Source of the DNA: an uncultured Psychroserpens sp.
Lineage (GTDB): Bacteria > Bacteroidota > Bacteroidia > Flavobacteriales > Flavobacteriaceae
Direction of reading: 5' to 3'
Length of the DNA stretch: 64,000 nt
NCBI RefSeq assembly: GCF_947501425.1
Contig: NZ_CANMVN010000010.1
Location: 1 to 64,000, forward strand
Shown: positions 1-9,946 of the stretch, in pieces
Position numbering within the stretch: the first letter of the stretch is position 1
Layout: each line of letters begins with the position of its first letter
The notes under the pieces: model-generated
Told to the model about the DNA's origin: nothing
Database searches by the model: none
Seen by the model: only the letters and a program-made list of their open reading frames with translations
Made by a program: the position numbers and the translations under genes

Positions 1-190
1 CTCACTGCGCTCGCCCTTCCTCAACGCTCCGCTTTGAACATAAGAAAGCTTTGCTTATAAATTCAAGCGAGCTTGATGTAACGCTTCGCTTTGAACTTCG
101 GATTGACTCACTGCGCTCGCCCTTCCTCAACGCTCCGCTTTGAACATAAGAAAGCTTTGCTTATAAATTCAAGCGAGCTTGATTTAACGC
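1..190. repeat. Two copies of a 106-bp-period direct repeat
   Basis: A block starting ctcactgcgctcgcccttcc at position 1 recurs at 107 and stays almost identical for about 83 bases, with one visible difference (gatgtaacgc versus gatttaacgc). Smaller sub-repeats aacgctyCGCTTTGAAC lie at about 23, 80 and 129. Each unit holds inverted repeats such as ATAAG-AAAGCTTTG-CTTAT and TCAAGC-GA-GCTTGA. No ORF fits. The array is cut by the window edge, so more copies may lie outside. It adjoins the 3' end of a tRNA gene. Its function is unknown. Confidence 0.85.
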
Positions 191-210
191 AAAGCTTTCT
201 TATGTATTCG

Positions 211-284
211 TGACCTCGAGAGGATTCGAACCTCCAACCCTCAGAGCCGAAATCTGATATTCTATCCAGTTGAACTACGAGGCC
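211..284 (-). tRNA. tRNA-Arg (anticodon TCG)
   Basis: The minus strand folds as a cloverleaf. The acceptor is GGCCTCG paired with CGAGGTC (one G-U), the anticodon stem is TCAGA/TCTGA around the loop TTTCGGC, and the T arm is GGAGG-TTCGAAT-CCTCT. The anticodon TCG reads CGA and related Arg codons. CCA is not encoded. The gene starts only 9 bases after the stop of the yqeY-like gene on the same strand, so the two may be co-transcribed and the tRNA released by processing. Confidence 0.92.
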
Positions 285-293
285 TAATTATTT

Positions 294-743
294 TTAAGAC
301 AACTTAGCTTTGACAATAGTAGATATGGTTTTACCATCTGCTTGTCCTGCTAATTCTTTATTAACAATCCCCATAACTCTTCCCATATCCTTCATACCTT
401 CTGCACCTATGTCCTCAATAGTCATCACTACAACTTTTTCTATTTCTTCTTCACTCAATGCTTCTGGCAAAAACTGACTAATAACCTCAGCTTGGTCTAT
501 CTCAGGTAAAGCTAAATCTTTTCGATCTTGTTCTAAGTATATGGCTGCACTATCCTTACGCTGTTTTACTAACTTCTGAAGGATTTTAAGCTCTTCCTCT
601 TCGGTTAACTCTTCATTTCCTCCTGACGATGTCTTAGCCAATAAAATGGCAGATTTTACCGCTCTAAGAGCTTCTAAAGCTACTTGATCTTTTTCTTTCA
701 TTGCTGCTTTCATTGCAGTCATTACATCATTTTGTAAACTCAT
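294..743 (-). CDS. GatB/YqeY domain protein
   Basis: A soluble 149-aa protein that matches the YqeY family along its whole length, from the N-terminal MSLQNDVMTAMKAAMKEKDQVALEALRAVKSAI to the C-terminal small helical domain (DMGRVMGIVNKELAGQADGKTIS). This domain is shared with the tail of GatB, where it helps bind tRNA during Asp/Glu amidation. Free-standing YqeY has no firmly established role, although tRNA binding is suspected. It is separated from ftsZ by a terminator, so it is its own unit, and it runs into tRNA-Arg 9 bases downstream. TATATTCG on the minus strand near 762-769 resembles a -7 element. Confidence 0.9.
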   Translation of the reverse strand: MSLQNDVMTAMKAAMKEKDQVALEALRAVKSAILLAKTSSGGNEELTEEEELKILQKLVKQRKDSAAIYLEQDRKDLALPEIDQAEVISQFLPEALSEEEIEKVVVMTIEDIGAEGMKDMGRVMGIVNKELAGQADGKTISTIVKAKLS

Positions 744-820
744 AACGCATGATTTGATTTAGAATGCGAATATATGAAAAAAGAAAGTGGTTTTTGAGTA
801 ATATGCATTGGTATTACTAC

Positions 821-860
821 TTAAAAAAACCCGAAAAGTCTATCTCAACTTTTCGGGTTT
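821..860 (-). terminator. Intrinsic terminator of the dcw cluster
   Basis: A perfect 13-bp stem AAACCCGAAAAGT/ACTTTTCGGGTTT (827-839 and 848-860) with an 8-base loop. On the minus strand it is followed by a run of seven T. It lies 33 bases beyond the ftsZ stop and separates the cell-division cluster from the yqeY-like gene. Confidence 0.9.
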
Positions 861-893
861 AACAAAGTGTGAAACACTAAACTAAATTTGCTA

Positions 894-2834
894 TTAATCT
901 ACGTTGTCGTGTAAAAATGAATTGTTACTTCTCAATTGAATATCATCGTTGTCGTCAGTAGTCACCGATGTTCTCGAAGCGTTGGTTTCTGATGAATGCT
1001 GAGCATCCTCTAAATTCACACCTTGTCTTTTATATGCAGGTTCTTTTTCAATTTCATCTATTTTTGCCGTATTGAACTTGTAATTGAAATCTTTCATCTT
1101 GCGACGTCTTTCATCTGCTCTTTCCTTTAGTAATTCTGAAATAGGGCTATTCATTGGGTCGATCTCATCGATCACCTCTTCTTCATCAACTTCGGTTTCA
1201 ATAACCTTTTTTTCAAATACAATATCTTCTTCTACCTCAGGTTCTGGCTGAACTTTAACTTTAGCCTCACTTTCATTCATAGCAGACTCATAAGTCATAA
1301 AATCATCTAAAGCATAACGCTTTTCTCCCTCTTCATTGGCTTCAGTCACAGGAACGATTTCTACATGTTCCTTAACTTCCATATCTTTCACCTCGTCATC
1401 TAAACTGAAAATAGTTTTGTCTTGCTGATCTTCAACTTCATCTTCAGACGCTCCAAACGATAATGGTAAATCAAACGTTAATGTGATCTGCTCTTCCTCT
1501 ACCTCTTCAATAATTGGTTCTTTTTCCTCCTGAATTGGTGTTATAACAAATTCTTCAACGTCTACTTTATGGTCTAAAACTTCATCATAAACAACATTGA
1601 TATTTCTGATAATGTCTGTTGTAGTTATTAATTCAGTTTCACTATTTCCAGAAATTTCATCACTTTCATCTTCATCTTCCATTAAGGTATGAATAACCAC
1701 TTCTGGTGCTTTTTCTTCTTCTTTTTCAAGAATAATATCTGGTGTAATAATCGCTGGATCACTTTCAGTAACATGCACATCATCATTTCGATCATCTTCT
1801 AAAGCATGAACCACTTTCTTTTGTTCAGTATTTGAAATTTCATGCTGTTGATCAATATCAAAGCCAGTAGCAATAATAGTTACAGAAATAGACTCTTGTA
1901 AAGATTCATCTTCACCAACACCCATAATAATATTTGCACCATGACCTGCTTCCATTTGAATATGGTCATTAATCTCACCTATTTCATCAATAGTGATTTC
2001 TTGAGAGCCAGAAACGATAAGCAACAATACGTTTTTAGCTCCAGTAATTTTATTATCGTTTAATAATGGCGAATCTAAAGCCTTCATTATCGCTTCCTGC
2101 GCTCTGGTTTTACCAGAAGCTGTAGCAGAACCCATGATTGCTGTACCACTATTACTTAACACCGTTTTAGCGTCTCGTAAATCTATGTTTTGAGTATAGT
2201 GATGGGTAATAACTTCTGCAATTCCTCTTGAAGCAGTTGATAGTACTTCGTCTGCTTTTGAGAATCCAGCTTTAAATCCTAAATTACCATATACCTCACG
2301 TAATTTATTGTTATTGATAACTACTAAAGAATCAACATGTGCTCGGAGTGTTTCTACTCCTTTTTGCGCTTGTTCATTTCTTGTTTTTCCTTCAAACTGA
2401 AAAGGCATCGTTACAATACCTACAGTTAAAATATCTAGTTCTTTTGCTAGTTTGGCAATTATTGGAGCAGCTCCTGTTCCTGTACCACCACCCATTCCAG
2501 CCGTTATAAACACCATTTTTGTATTGGTATCTAACATACGACGTAAATCTTCTAAACTTTCTACGGCAGCTTGCTCTCCTACTTCCGGATTTGCTCCTGC
2601 ACCTAAACCTTCGGTTAAATTAACTCCTAATTGGATTTTGTTCGGGACACCACTGTTTTGCAGTGCTTGGGCATCTGTATTACATATAACGAAATCAACA
2701 CCTTTAATCCCTTGTAAAAACATGTGATTAATAGCGTTACTTCCTCCTCCACCTACTCCTATCACTTTGATGACATTAGATTGGTTTTTAGGTAGATCAA
2801 ATGCAATGTTGCCTAACTCGTTGTTGTTGCTCAT
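894..2834 (-). CDS. ftsZ: Cell division protein FtsZ with long acidic tail
   Basis: This is the tubulin-like GTPase that forms the cytokinetic Z ring. The GTP-binding signature GGGTGTGAAP lies near residues 114-123, after the N-terminal GVGGGGSNAINHM nucleotide-binding loop, and the polymerisation domain ends near residue 325. A roughly 300-residue extension follows, very rich in Glu and Asp, making the protein 646 aa against about 390 in E. coli. Close to the end is EPAYKRQGVNLE, probably the conserved C-terminal peptide that binds FtsA, followed by about 35 more polar residues. Long FtsZ tails are usual in Flavobacteriaceae. This is the last gene of the dcw cluster, directly after ftsA and before a strong terminator. 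Confidence 0.98.
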   Translation of the reverse strand: MSNNNELGNIAFDLPKNQSNVIKVIGVGGGGSNAINHMFLQGIKGVDFVICNTDAQALQNSGVPNKIQLGVNLTEGLGAGANPEVGEQAAVESLEDLRRMLDTNTKMVFITAGMGGGTGTGAAPIIAKLAKELDILTVGIVTMPFQFEGKTRNEQAQKGVETLRAHVDSLVVINNNKLREVYGNLGFKAGFSKADEVLSTASRGIAEVITHHYTQNIDLRDAKTVLSNSGTAIMGSATASGKTRAQEAIMKALDSPLLNDNKITGAKNVLLLIVSGSQEITIDEIGEINDHIQMEAGHGANIIMGVGEDESLQESISVTIIATGFDIDQQHEISNTEQKKVVHALEDDRNDDVHVTESDPAIITPDIILEKEEEKAPEVVIHTLMEDEDESDEISGNSETELITTTDIIRNINVVYDEVLDHKVDVEEFVITPIQEEKEPIIEEVEEEQITLTFDLPLSFGASEDEVEDQQDKTIFSLDDEVKDMEVKEHVEIVPVTEANEEGEKRYALDDFMTYESAMNESEAKVKVQPEPEVEEDIVFEKKVIETEVDEEEVIDEIDPMNSPISELLKERADERRRKMKDFNYKFNTAKIDEIEKEPAYKRQGVNLEDAQHSSETNASRTSVTTDDNDDIQLRSNNSFLHDNVD

Positions 2835-2916
2835 AAAATCTCTTTTACTCTATTTATACTTTATTTCCCCCAAATATCTTCAACAGTCCTACCCAATTGA
2901 AGATGTATGATATTAT

Positions 2917-4254
2917 TTATTCTGCGTTATCTAAAAAATCTTTAACGCGCTCTGTTAACTTATCTAAAAATGATTTTCGCTCCTTTTTCGGTTGCTGAAT
3001 CGTTTCTTCTTGTTGAGAACTATTGTCATCAGAATGCTCTTCAGACACTTGCTCCATTTGTTGAACTTCTTTTTCTACATGCTTACGGTCTTGACGCTTT
3101 AATCCATCCATGACCAAACCAACAGCTGTAGCAAATAACGGACTCGCAATATCATCATCACTATCTCCTGCTAAATGCTCATTTGGATATCCTATTCTGG
3201 TATCCATTCCTGTAATATATTCTACCAACTGCTTTAAATGTTTTAACTGGCTACCTCCTCCTGTTAATACAATTCCTGCAATTAATTTTTTCTTTTGCTC
3301 CTCATGTCCATAGTTCTTTATTTCTACATAGACCTGTTCTATAATCTCAACAACTCTAGCATGAATAATCTTAGACAGATTTTTTAATGTGATCTCTTTG
3401 GGTTCACGACCACGTAATCCAGGAATAGAGACAATCTCATTATCTTTATTTTCTCCAGGCCATGCAGATCCAAATTTTATTTTTAATAATTCAGCTTGCT
3501 TCTCAATAATTGAACAGCCTTCTTTAATATCTTCGGTAACCACATTTCCACCGAAAGGTATTACAGCTGTATGACGAATAATCCCATCTTTAAAAACCGC
3601 TAAATCAGTTGTACCACCTCCAATATCTATTAAAGCAACACCTGCTTCTTTTTCTTCCTGGCTTAAAACTGCATTTGCAGAAGCCAGAGGTTCTAAAGTG
3701 ATACCTTCTAATTCTAATCCAGAACTTTTAACACATCGTCCAATATTTCTAATGGATGATACTTGTCCAACAACCACATGAAAATTAGCTTCTAATCGTC
3801 CGCCATACATTCCAATAGGTTCTTTAATTTCAGCTTGACCATCGATCTTATACTCTTGTGGTAAGACATGAATGATCTCCTCACCTGGCAACATCACTAA
3901 TTTATGTACTTGATTAATCAATCGATCTATATCTTCCTCATCTATCACTACCTCAGAATTAGCTCTAGTGATATAATCACTGTGTTGTAAACTTCTAATA
4001 TGCTGACCAGCAATACCAACAGTAACCTCTTCTATTTTCATTCCAGCTTCTGCCTCGGCTTCTTGAACGGCTTGCTGAATCGATTGGATAGTTTGCGTTA
4101 TGTTATTGACCACACCACGATGTACTCCCAAACTTTTGGATTTTCCAATGCCTAAAATTTCGGCTTTGCCATATTCATTCTTACGACCAATCATAGCCAC
4201 AATTTTTGTGGTTCCGATATCGAGTCCTACTGAAATTTTATTATTTTCCATCAC
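2917..4254 (-). CDS. ftsA: Cell division protein FtsA
   Basis: An actin-like ATPase that tethers FtsZ filaments to the inner membrane. The phosphate-1 motif DIGTTKIVAMIG is at residues 8-19, and the phosphate-2 motif DIGGGTTDLAVF lies near residue 211. The SHS2 domain sits between them. The last residues, KKERKSFLDKLTERVKDFLDNAE, form an amphipathic helix fitting the membrane-targeting sequence. A Gln/Glu-rich linker precedes that helix. The start abuts the ftsQ stop (0-base gap), which suggests coupled translation, and ftsZ follows after 82 bases. Confidence 0.97.
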   Translation of the reverse strand: MMENNKISVGLDIGTTKIVAMIGRKNEYGKAEILGIGKSKSLGVHRGVVNNITQTIQSIQQAVQEAEAEAGMKIEEVTVGIAGQHIRSLQHSDYITRANSEVVIDEEDIDRLINQVHKLVMLPGEEIIHVLPQEYKIDGQAEIKEPIGMYGGRLEANFHVVVGQVSSIRNIGRCVKSSGLELEGITLEPLASANAVLSQEEKEAGVALIDIGGGTTDLAVFKDGIIRHTAVIPFGGNVVTEDIKEGCSIIEKQAELLKIKFGSAWPGENKDNEIVSIPGLRGREPKEITLKNLSKIIHARVVEIIEQVYVEIKNYGHEEQKKKLIAGIVLTGGGSQLKHLKQLVEYITGMDTRIGYPNEHLAGDSDDDIASPLFATAVGLVMDGLKRQDRKHVEKEVQQMEQVSEEHSDDNSSQQEETIQQPKKERKSFLDKLTERVKDFLDNAE

Positions 4255-4974
4255 TTATTTTTTGGTGCAAATCACTTGCTTATCAAATTTTAAATTCACT
4301 AGTTTATAACTATCTAGTGCTTTATCTTTCATGGCTTTCTTGTAAAAAGCTTTAAGATTATCTATTTTTTTATCTAATAATTCTAAGGTTCCTAAATGGA
4401 TATTAAAATCATGAGATCTAAATTTTAAATCAATGGTTTTATCTTGGTTTTGATGAATTAATACTACATGCTTCATCAAAAACTCATCAGCTTGTACTTT
4501 TTTTGCTACAACATGTACATTAGCCAAATCATTTTTTTCAATATAACCAGTAACTAAAGGCACGCGTGCACTGTAATTTGTTGATAAAGGCATAAACGAG
4601 CCAGTCTCATCAATGTAATAAGATGCATTTGTGCTTACTCTTGCAATAGGTTTTTTCTGTTCAATTTCAGCAGTGATTAAGCCATCAACACTCATAAACA
4701 CTTGTGCTTGCTTGATCATTGGATTAGAGTTTAGGGCAGTTTCTAATTCGTTCAAATCTATAATATCTTTAGGCTTATTCGTAACACTCTCCTGATTTTG
4801 TATTAACAATTTACTAACAGTCTCATGGGTTACAAAAAGATTATCATCTCCAACAAATTTTATATTTGGAGCCTCTACTTTTCTAGTAGAATTTCTAACA
4901 GATGAAAACGCATACAAAAACCCCACTAACACTAGTAGTAACACAACTTTTATATAGCTATAATTAACTTGCAA
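4255..4974 (-). CDS. ftsQ: Cell division protein FtsQ/DivIB
   Basis: A bitopic division protein that scaffolds FtsL and FtsB in the periplasm. It has a short cytoplasmic start, one membrane segment (VVLLLVLVGFLYAF, about residues 9-23), then a POTRA-like domain containing AEIEQKKPIARVS and the FtsQ beta domain with YYIDETGSFMPLS. At 239 aa it has the family's usual length. Sequence similarity in this family is weak, and position between murC and ftsA supports the call. It overlaps the end of murC by 11 bases. Confidence 0.92.
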   Translation of the reverse strand: MQVNYSYIKVVLLLVLVGFLYAFSSVRNSTRKVEAPNIKFVGDDNLFVTHETVSKLLIQNQESVTNKPKDIIDLNELETALNSNPMIKQAQVFMSVDGLITAEIEQKKPIARVSTNASYYIDETGSFMPLSTNYSARVPLVTGYIEKNDLANVHVVAKKVQADEFLMKHVVLIHQNQDKTIDLKFRSHDFNIHLGTLELLDKKIDNLKAFYKKAMKDKALDSYKLVNLKFDKQVICTKK

Positions 4975-6316
4975 GGCTCAATGCGTTTTTTATATGTTTA
5001 ACTTCTTCTCCTATATCTCCTGCTCCAATCGTTAAAATTACGGGAGCATTTGACAACTTAATAGTTTGTATCAACTCTGATTTTTGAACTAACTTTTTAT
5101 TTTTATTTTCAATTTTACTTAATAACCATTTTGAGGTCACTCCTTCAATTGGGAGCTCTCTTGCTGGATAAATATCCAACAATAACACTTCATCAAATTT
5201 TGATAAACTCGCAGCAAATTCACTTACAAAATCTTGCGTTCTACTATACAAATGCGGCTGAAAAACAGCCAAAACCTTTTTGTCTGGATACATTTCTCTT
5301 ACAGCTTGATGAACTGCATTGATCTCTTCTGGATGGTGGGCATAATCATCAATATAAACAAGATCATCTGTTTTAATATGGTAGGTAAATCTTCGCTTTA
5401 CACCTTTATAGGATGCTAAAGCTTTGGCGAGCTGCGGATGAGGGAGTCCATATTCTACAGACATCGCCAAGGCTATTAATGCATTCGACAGATTGTGTCT
5501 ACCAGGTAGGCTAAATTTGAAATTTTCTAGTAGTGTATTTGGTGTTTTGACATCAAACACGTAACTACCATTTACTATTTTTATGTTTTTTACAGAATAA
5601 TCTGAGTTGTCCTCGATTCCATAAGTAATTCCTTCTATTGGTAATCCATTTTTAACGAATAGTTTTCCGTTAGTTTTTATTTTTTTAGAAAAATCTTCAA
5701 ATGATCTGACCAATTCTGACGCATCGCCATATATATCCAAATGATCTGCGTCCATAGAGGTGATACAGGCAAAATCTGGTGCTAAGGTTAAAAATGAACG
5801 ATCAAACTCATCAGCTTCGACAACCGTTACCTTTGTACCATTCAAGATCAAATTAGAATCATAATTTTCACTAATTCCTCCTAAAAAAGCTGTCACTTCT
5901 ACATCACATACATTCAACAAGTGTCCTAAAATACTTGTCGTTGTTGTTTTTCCATGTGTACCAGCTACTGCTAGACAAAAGGTTTGTTTTGTAATCTCTC
6001 CTAATACCTGAGAACGTTTCATGACCTGAAATCCTTCCGACTTAAAATAATTTAATTGGTTGTGTGATTTCGGAATTGCAGGAGTATATACTACGAGTGT
6101 ATCTTGGACATTAGAAAATTTAACATCGATATGTTTGACATCATCCTCAAAATGAATTGAAACTCCTAAATCTACAAGCGCATCAGTTATATCTGTTCTA
6201 GTTTTGTCATAGCCTCCAACAGTCATTCCCTTTGCCACAAAATAACGAGCCAAGGCACTCATTCCGATGCCTCCAATACCTATAAAATAAACGTTATTTG
6301 TATGTCCTAAATCCAT
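4964..6316 (-). CDS. murC: UDP-N-acetylmuramate--L-alanine ligase
   Basis: A cytoplasmic ATP-dependent ligase that adds the first L-Ala to UDP-MurNAc. The N-terminal domain begins with the Rossmann-like YFIGIGGIGMSALA motif, the ATP loop is AGTHGKTTTTS near residue 118, and the middle and C-terminal Mur ligase domains contain VVEADEFDRSF and DDYAHHPEEI, the MurC signature. At 450 aa it is a normal length. Its stop overlaps the ftsQ start, and murG ends directly upstream with no gap. Confidence 0.97.
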   Translation of the reverse strand: MDLGHTNNVYFIGIGGIGMSALARYFVAKGMTVGGYDKTRTDITDALVDLGVSIHFEDDVKHIDVKFSNVQDTLVVYTPAIPKSHNQLNYFKSEGFQVMKRSQVLGEITKQTFCLAVAGTHGKTTTTSILGHLLNVCDVEVTAFLGGISENYDSNLILNGTKVTVVEADEFDRSFLTLAPDFACITSMDADHLDIYGDASELVRSFEDFSKKIKTNGKLFVKNGLPIEGITYGIEDNSDYSVKNIKIVNGSYVFDVKTPNTLLENFKFSLPGRHNLSNALIALAMSVEYGLPHPQLAKALASYKGVKRRFTYHIKTDDLVYIDDYAHHPEEINAVHQAVREMYPDKKVLAVFQPHLYSRTQDFVSEFAASLSKFDEVLLLDIYPARELPIEGVTSKWLLSKIENKNKKLVQKSELIQTIKLSNAPVILTIGAGDIGEEVKHIKNALSLAS

Positions 6317-7411
6317 TTACTGTTTCAACAATTTTTCTACTTCGTCAACTATATCTTTTGTTGCATTAACTAATGCTAATTGTTTTATGTTTTGACTCAA
6401 TTCCTGCCTTTTTTCCGAAGAAGACATTAACTCATCAAAGTGAGTTTCAAACTGAGCATCTAATTCACTTTCCTTAATTAGGATAGCTGCATTTTTATCT
6501 GCTATAGCTTTTGCATTTTTGGTTTGATGATCTTCGGCTACATTAGGTGATGGAATAAAAACAACCGGTTTCCCAACTACACAAAGTTCAGATACCGAAC
6601 TTGCTCCTGCTCTTGAAATAATAATATCTGCAGCGGCATACGCCATATCCATAGTATTTAAAAAAGCATGAACCTGAACATGGTCCAGCTCATTATAATG
6701 TTTGTATTGCTGGTAATACAATTTTCCACATTGCCAGATCAATTGGATATTCTGAGATTGAAAGTATTCTAATTTATCTTCAATTAATTGATTGATACGC
6801 CTTGCTCCTAAACTACCGCCTAAAACCAGAAGTGTATGTTTACTATGTATCAAGGTAAATGCATCTTTACCTTCTATGTGTTTATTGGACACATTAAGTA
6901 GGTCTTTACGAATGGGATTTCCAGTAAGAATAATTTTCTCCTTAGGAAAGAATTTATCCAGACCTTCATAAGCTACACAAATCTTATCCACTTGTTTTGA
7001 CAATAACTTATTAGTGATACCAGGATATGAATTTTGCTCCTGTATTAAGGTAGGAATACCTTTGGATGTTGCTGTCTTAAGTAATGGTCCGCTGGCAAAT
7101 CCACCTGTACCTATTGCAACATCTGGTTTAAACGTATTGATGATTTTACGAGATTTCAACAAACTTGATATGAGCTTAAATGGAAACATTAAGTTTTTGA
7201 GTGTTAGCTTACGTTGGATTCCAGAAATCCAAAGTCCTTCAATCTCATAACCAGCTTGAGGCACTTTTTCCATTTCCATACGATCTGAAGCTCCTACGAA
7301 TAAAAACTCAGCATCTGGAAAACGAGATTTCAATTCATTTGCAATAGCAATTGCAGGATAAATATGACCTCCTGTTCCACCACCTGATAATATGATTTTA
7401 TATCTACTCAT
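6317..7411 (-). CDS. murG: Lipid II synthase MurG
   Basis: A GT-B glycosyltransferase that transfers GlcNAc from UDP-GlcNAc to lipid I on the inner face of the membrane, giving lipid II. The N-terminal loop [19 protein letters not shown] (residues 9-27) is the donor/acceptor G-loop. GTGGFASGP and the UDP-binding region [17 protein letters not shown] near residue 265 are also present. At 364 aa it matches the family. It overlaps the ftsW stop by one base and abuts murC. Confidence 0.97.
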   Translation of the reverse strand: MSRYKIILSGGGTGGHIYPAIAIANELKSRFPDAEFLFVGASDRMEMEKVPQAGYEIEGLWISGIQRKLTLKNLMFPFKLISSLLKSRKIINTFKPDVAIGTGGFASGPLLKTATSKGIPTLIQEQNSYPGITNKLLSKQVDKICVAYEGLDKFFPKEKIILTGNPIRKDLLNVSNKHIEGKDAFTLIHSKHTLLVLGGSLGARRINQLIEDKLEYFQSQNIQLIWQCGKLYYQQYKHYNELDHVQVHAFLNTMDMAYAAADIIISRAGASSVSELCVVGKPVVFIPSPNVAEDHQTKNAKAIADKNAAILIKESELDAQFETHFDELMSSSEKRQELSQNIKQLALVNATKDIVDEVEKLLKQ

Positions 7412-8604
7412 TAAATGGTTTCACTTAAAATTTCTAATGGGTTATCGTCGTTGATTTCTTGTTCCTTTATTTGTTCTCGTTTAGCACTAACACTCAGTAT
7501 AATTCCAATCGCCAAACAGGTCATCCAGATAGATGTTCCACCACTACTTATTAATGGCAGTGTTTGACCTGTTACTGGAAATAACTCCACAGCAACAGCC
7601 ATATTTATCAATGCTTGAAATATGATAGGTAAACCAACACCTAACACCAATAGCTTTCCAAAAACTGTATCTGATTTTTGTGACACTATCACAATTCTGA
7701 ATAACAACCACGAATACAAGAGCAATAAGAATAAGCCACCTATCAATCCATACTCTTCAATAATTATGGCGAAAATAAAATCAGATGACGACTGAGGCAG
7801 TACATTTTTTTGCGTACTCTTACCAGGTCCTTTTCCTTGAATTCCTCCAGACGCTATGGCTATTTTAGCATTTTCAATCTGATAATCTGCCTCTGTATCC
7901 TCTCCATTTGCAAAATTTTCTATCCTACTTATCCAGGTATCTACACGATTAGGCATAGCATCCGGAAATGCTTTAGCTACTAATATAAAAAGCACCAATG
8001 CAACAATTCCTGCACCTATAACTACAGCAAGATATTTTAAAGGGTAACCTCCAATAAAGGTTAACATCATAACCATAAGAAATATAATGGCTGTTGTTGA
8101 AAAATTAGCAGGCAAAATCAGTATCAACACAAGAAATACTGGTGTCCAGAGTGGCAATAATGTCTCAACAAATGAGATTTTCTTATCTTGTATTTTAGAT
8201 AAATAGCGTGCCACATATACCATCAACACTACAGCTGCCAAAGTAGAAGTCTGAAATGACATCCCAACAAACGGAATTTGGATCCAACGGCTGGCATTAG
8301 CACCATCAATTGTAGTGCCCTGTAACATTGTAACAACCAACAAGACAATGACTATAGGAATCATAATCATGGATAATCCTTTGAAATATCTATATGGAAT
8401 TTTATGAACACCATACATGATTGCAAACCCTAAAAAGAGATGCATAAAATGCTTTACAAAAAATCCGAAAGTATTACCCGACCCTCCAACATATGCTAAA
8501 TTACTTGCAGCACTATATACAGGTAAGAATGAGAAAATTGCCAACAACGCTGCAATAGCCCATATCAATCGATCTCCCTTTATGTTTTTAAATAGTGCTT
8601 GCAC
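7411..8604 (-). CDS. ftsW: Peptidoglycan polymerase FtsW
   Basis: A SEDS-family membrane protein, the glycan polymerase of septal peptidoglycan working with FtsI. About ten hydrophobic segments span the sequence. The SEDS signature appears as [10 protein letters not shown] (residues about 103-112) and as [10 protein letters not shown] near residue 350. The large periplasmic loop carries [37 protein letters not shown], typical of FtsW/RodA. Context next to murG and murD selects FtsW over RodA. It starts 10 bases after the murD stop. Confidence 0.95.
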   Translation of the reverse strand: MQALFKNIKGDRLIWAIAALLAIFSFLPVYSAASNLAYVGGSGNTFGFFVKHFMHLFLGFAIMYGVHKIPYRYFKGLSMIMIPIVIVLLVVTMLQGTTIDGANASRWIQIPFVGMSFQTSTLAAVVLMVYVARYLSKIQDKKISFVETLLPLWTPVFLVLILILPANFSTTAIIFLMVMMLTFIGGYPLKYLAVVIGAGIVALVLFILVAKAFPDAMPNRVDTWISRIENFANGEDTEADYQIENAKIAIASGGIQGKGPGKSTQKNVLPQSSSDFIFAIIIEEYGLIGGLFLLLLYSWLLFRIVIVSQKSDTVFGKLLVLGVGLPIIFQALINMAVAVELFPVTGQTLPLISSGGTSIWMTCLAIGIILSVSAKREQIKEQEINDDNPLEILSETI

Positions 8605-8614
8605 TTGTATTTTG

Positions 8615-9946
8615 TTATAAGTTTCTTACTGCTTCCTTAAATTGACGACCTCTATCTTCATAATTCTCAAAAAGGTCAAAACTTGCACATGCTGGCGACA
8701 ACAACACATTATCTCCAGCCTCTGCCACCTTATAAGCTATTTTTACTGCTTCGCTCATATATTGAGTTTCAACAATTATGTCAACCATATTACTAAAGTT
8801 CTCCATTAACTTGGCATTATCAACTCCAAGGCAAATAATAGCTTTCACTTTTTCGTTAACAAACTGAAATAGCTCTTTATAATTGTTGCCTTTATCTTCG
8901 CCACCTACAATCCATACTGTTGGTGCATCCATGCTCTCTAAGGCGAAATATGTCGCATTGACATTGGTTGCTTTAGAATCATTGATATATTGTACTTTAT
9001 TAATTTTAAGTACATGTTCTAACCGATGCTCTACACCCTGAAAATTTTCTAAACTTTCACGAATAGTTTGCTTTCTAATTTTAAGCAAATGTGCCACTGT
9101 TGAAGCAGCCATTGCATTTTTAATGTTGTGTTTTCCCTCTAATGCTAAATTTGCTGTTGGCATAATTATCTGATTATTATCTATTGTTATTTTTATATTG
9201 TCTTTGTCCAAATACGCTCCATTCTCAATAGGTTTTATCAATGAAAATGGTAATAAAATTGATTGAATAGGATGGGTCTCTAACCACTTAGAAATCACCT
9301 CATCATCTGCATCATAAATAAAATAATCTGATGCTGTTTGATTCTCTACTATCCTGAATTTTGAGGCGATATAATTTTCAAATACGTAATCATATCTATC
9401 TAAATGATCTGGTGTGATATTGGTTAAAATCGCGATATGCGGTTTAAAATCAATAATATCGTCAAGCTGAAAACTACTGATCTCCAAAACGTAATTTGGA
9501 TAATCTTTCTCTAAAATCTGCTTCGCAAAACTGTCTCCTATATTACCTGCTAAACCAACATTTAACTCCTCTTTTAACAAGTGGTGTGTCAAACTTGCTG
9601 TTGTTGTCTTACCATTACTACCTGTAATTCCAACAATAGTTGCATTGGTAAATTTTGAAGCAAATTCGATTTCAGAAACAACAGTTATTCCTTTAGCCCT
9701 AATCTTTTTAACTAAAGCAACTTTATCAGGAATTCCTGGGCTCTTCATTACGATATCAGCATTTAGAATTTGTCCTTCAGAATGTTGACCATCCTCAAAT
9801 TCAATCTCATTATGTATAAGAACTTGTTTGTACTTTTCTTTTATATTTTGGTTATCAGAAACGAAAACCTGAAATCCTTTTGCTTTTCCTAAAAGTGCTG
9901 TTCCAACACCACTTTCACCTCCTCCAAGAATCACTAATCGTTTCAT
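8615..9946 (-). CDS. murD: UDP-N-acetylmuramoyl-L-alanine--D-glutamate ligase
   Basis: A cytoplasmic ligase that adds D-Glu to UDP-MurNAc-L-Ala. It begins with a nucleotide-binding fold (LVILGGGESGVGTALL), carries the ATP loop GITGSNGKTTTASL near residue 107, and has a Mur ligase centre with LDRYDY and the C-terminal LLSPACASFDLFENYEDRG typical of MurD. At 443 aa it has the expected length. The start abuts the mraY stop. Confidence 0.97.
   Translation of the reverse strand: MKRLVILGGGESGVGTALLGKAKGFQVFVSDNQNIKEKYKQVLIHNEIEFEDGQHSEGQILNADIVMKSPGIPDKVALVKKIRAKGITVVSEIEFASKFTNATIVGITGSNGKTTTASLTHHLLKEELNVGLAGNIGDSFAKQILEKDYPNYVLEISSFQLDDIIDFKPHIAILTNITPDHLDRYDYVFENYIASKFRIVENQTASDYFIYDADDEVISKWLETHPIQSILLPFSLIKPIENGAYLDKDNIKITIDNNQIIMPTANLALEGKHNIKNAMAASTVAHLLKIRKQTIRESLENFQGVEHRLEHVLKINKVQYINDSKATNVNATYFALESMDAPTVWIVGGEDKGNNYKELFQFVNEKVKAIICLGVDNAKLMENFSNMVDIIVETQYMSEAVKIAYKVAEAGDNVLLSPACASFDLFENYEDRGRQFKEAVRNL

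Noticed and set aside
1-190. CRISPR array
   Set aside because: Only two copies with a 106-bp period and no short repeat-spacer pattern or cas genes.
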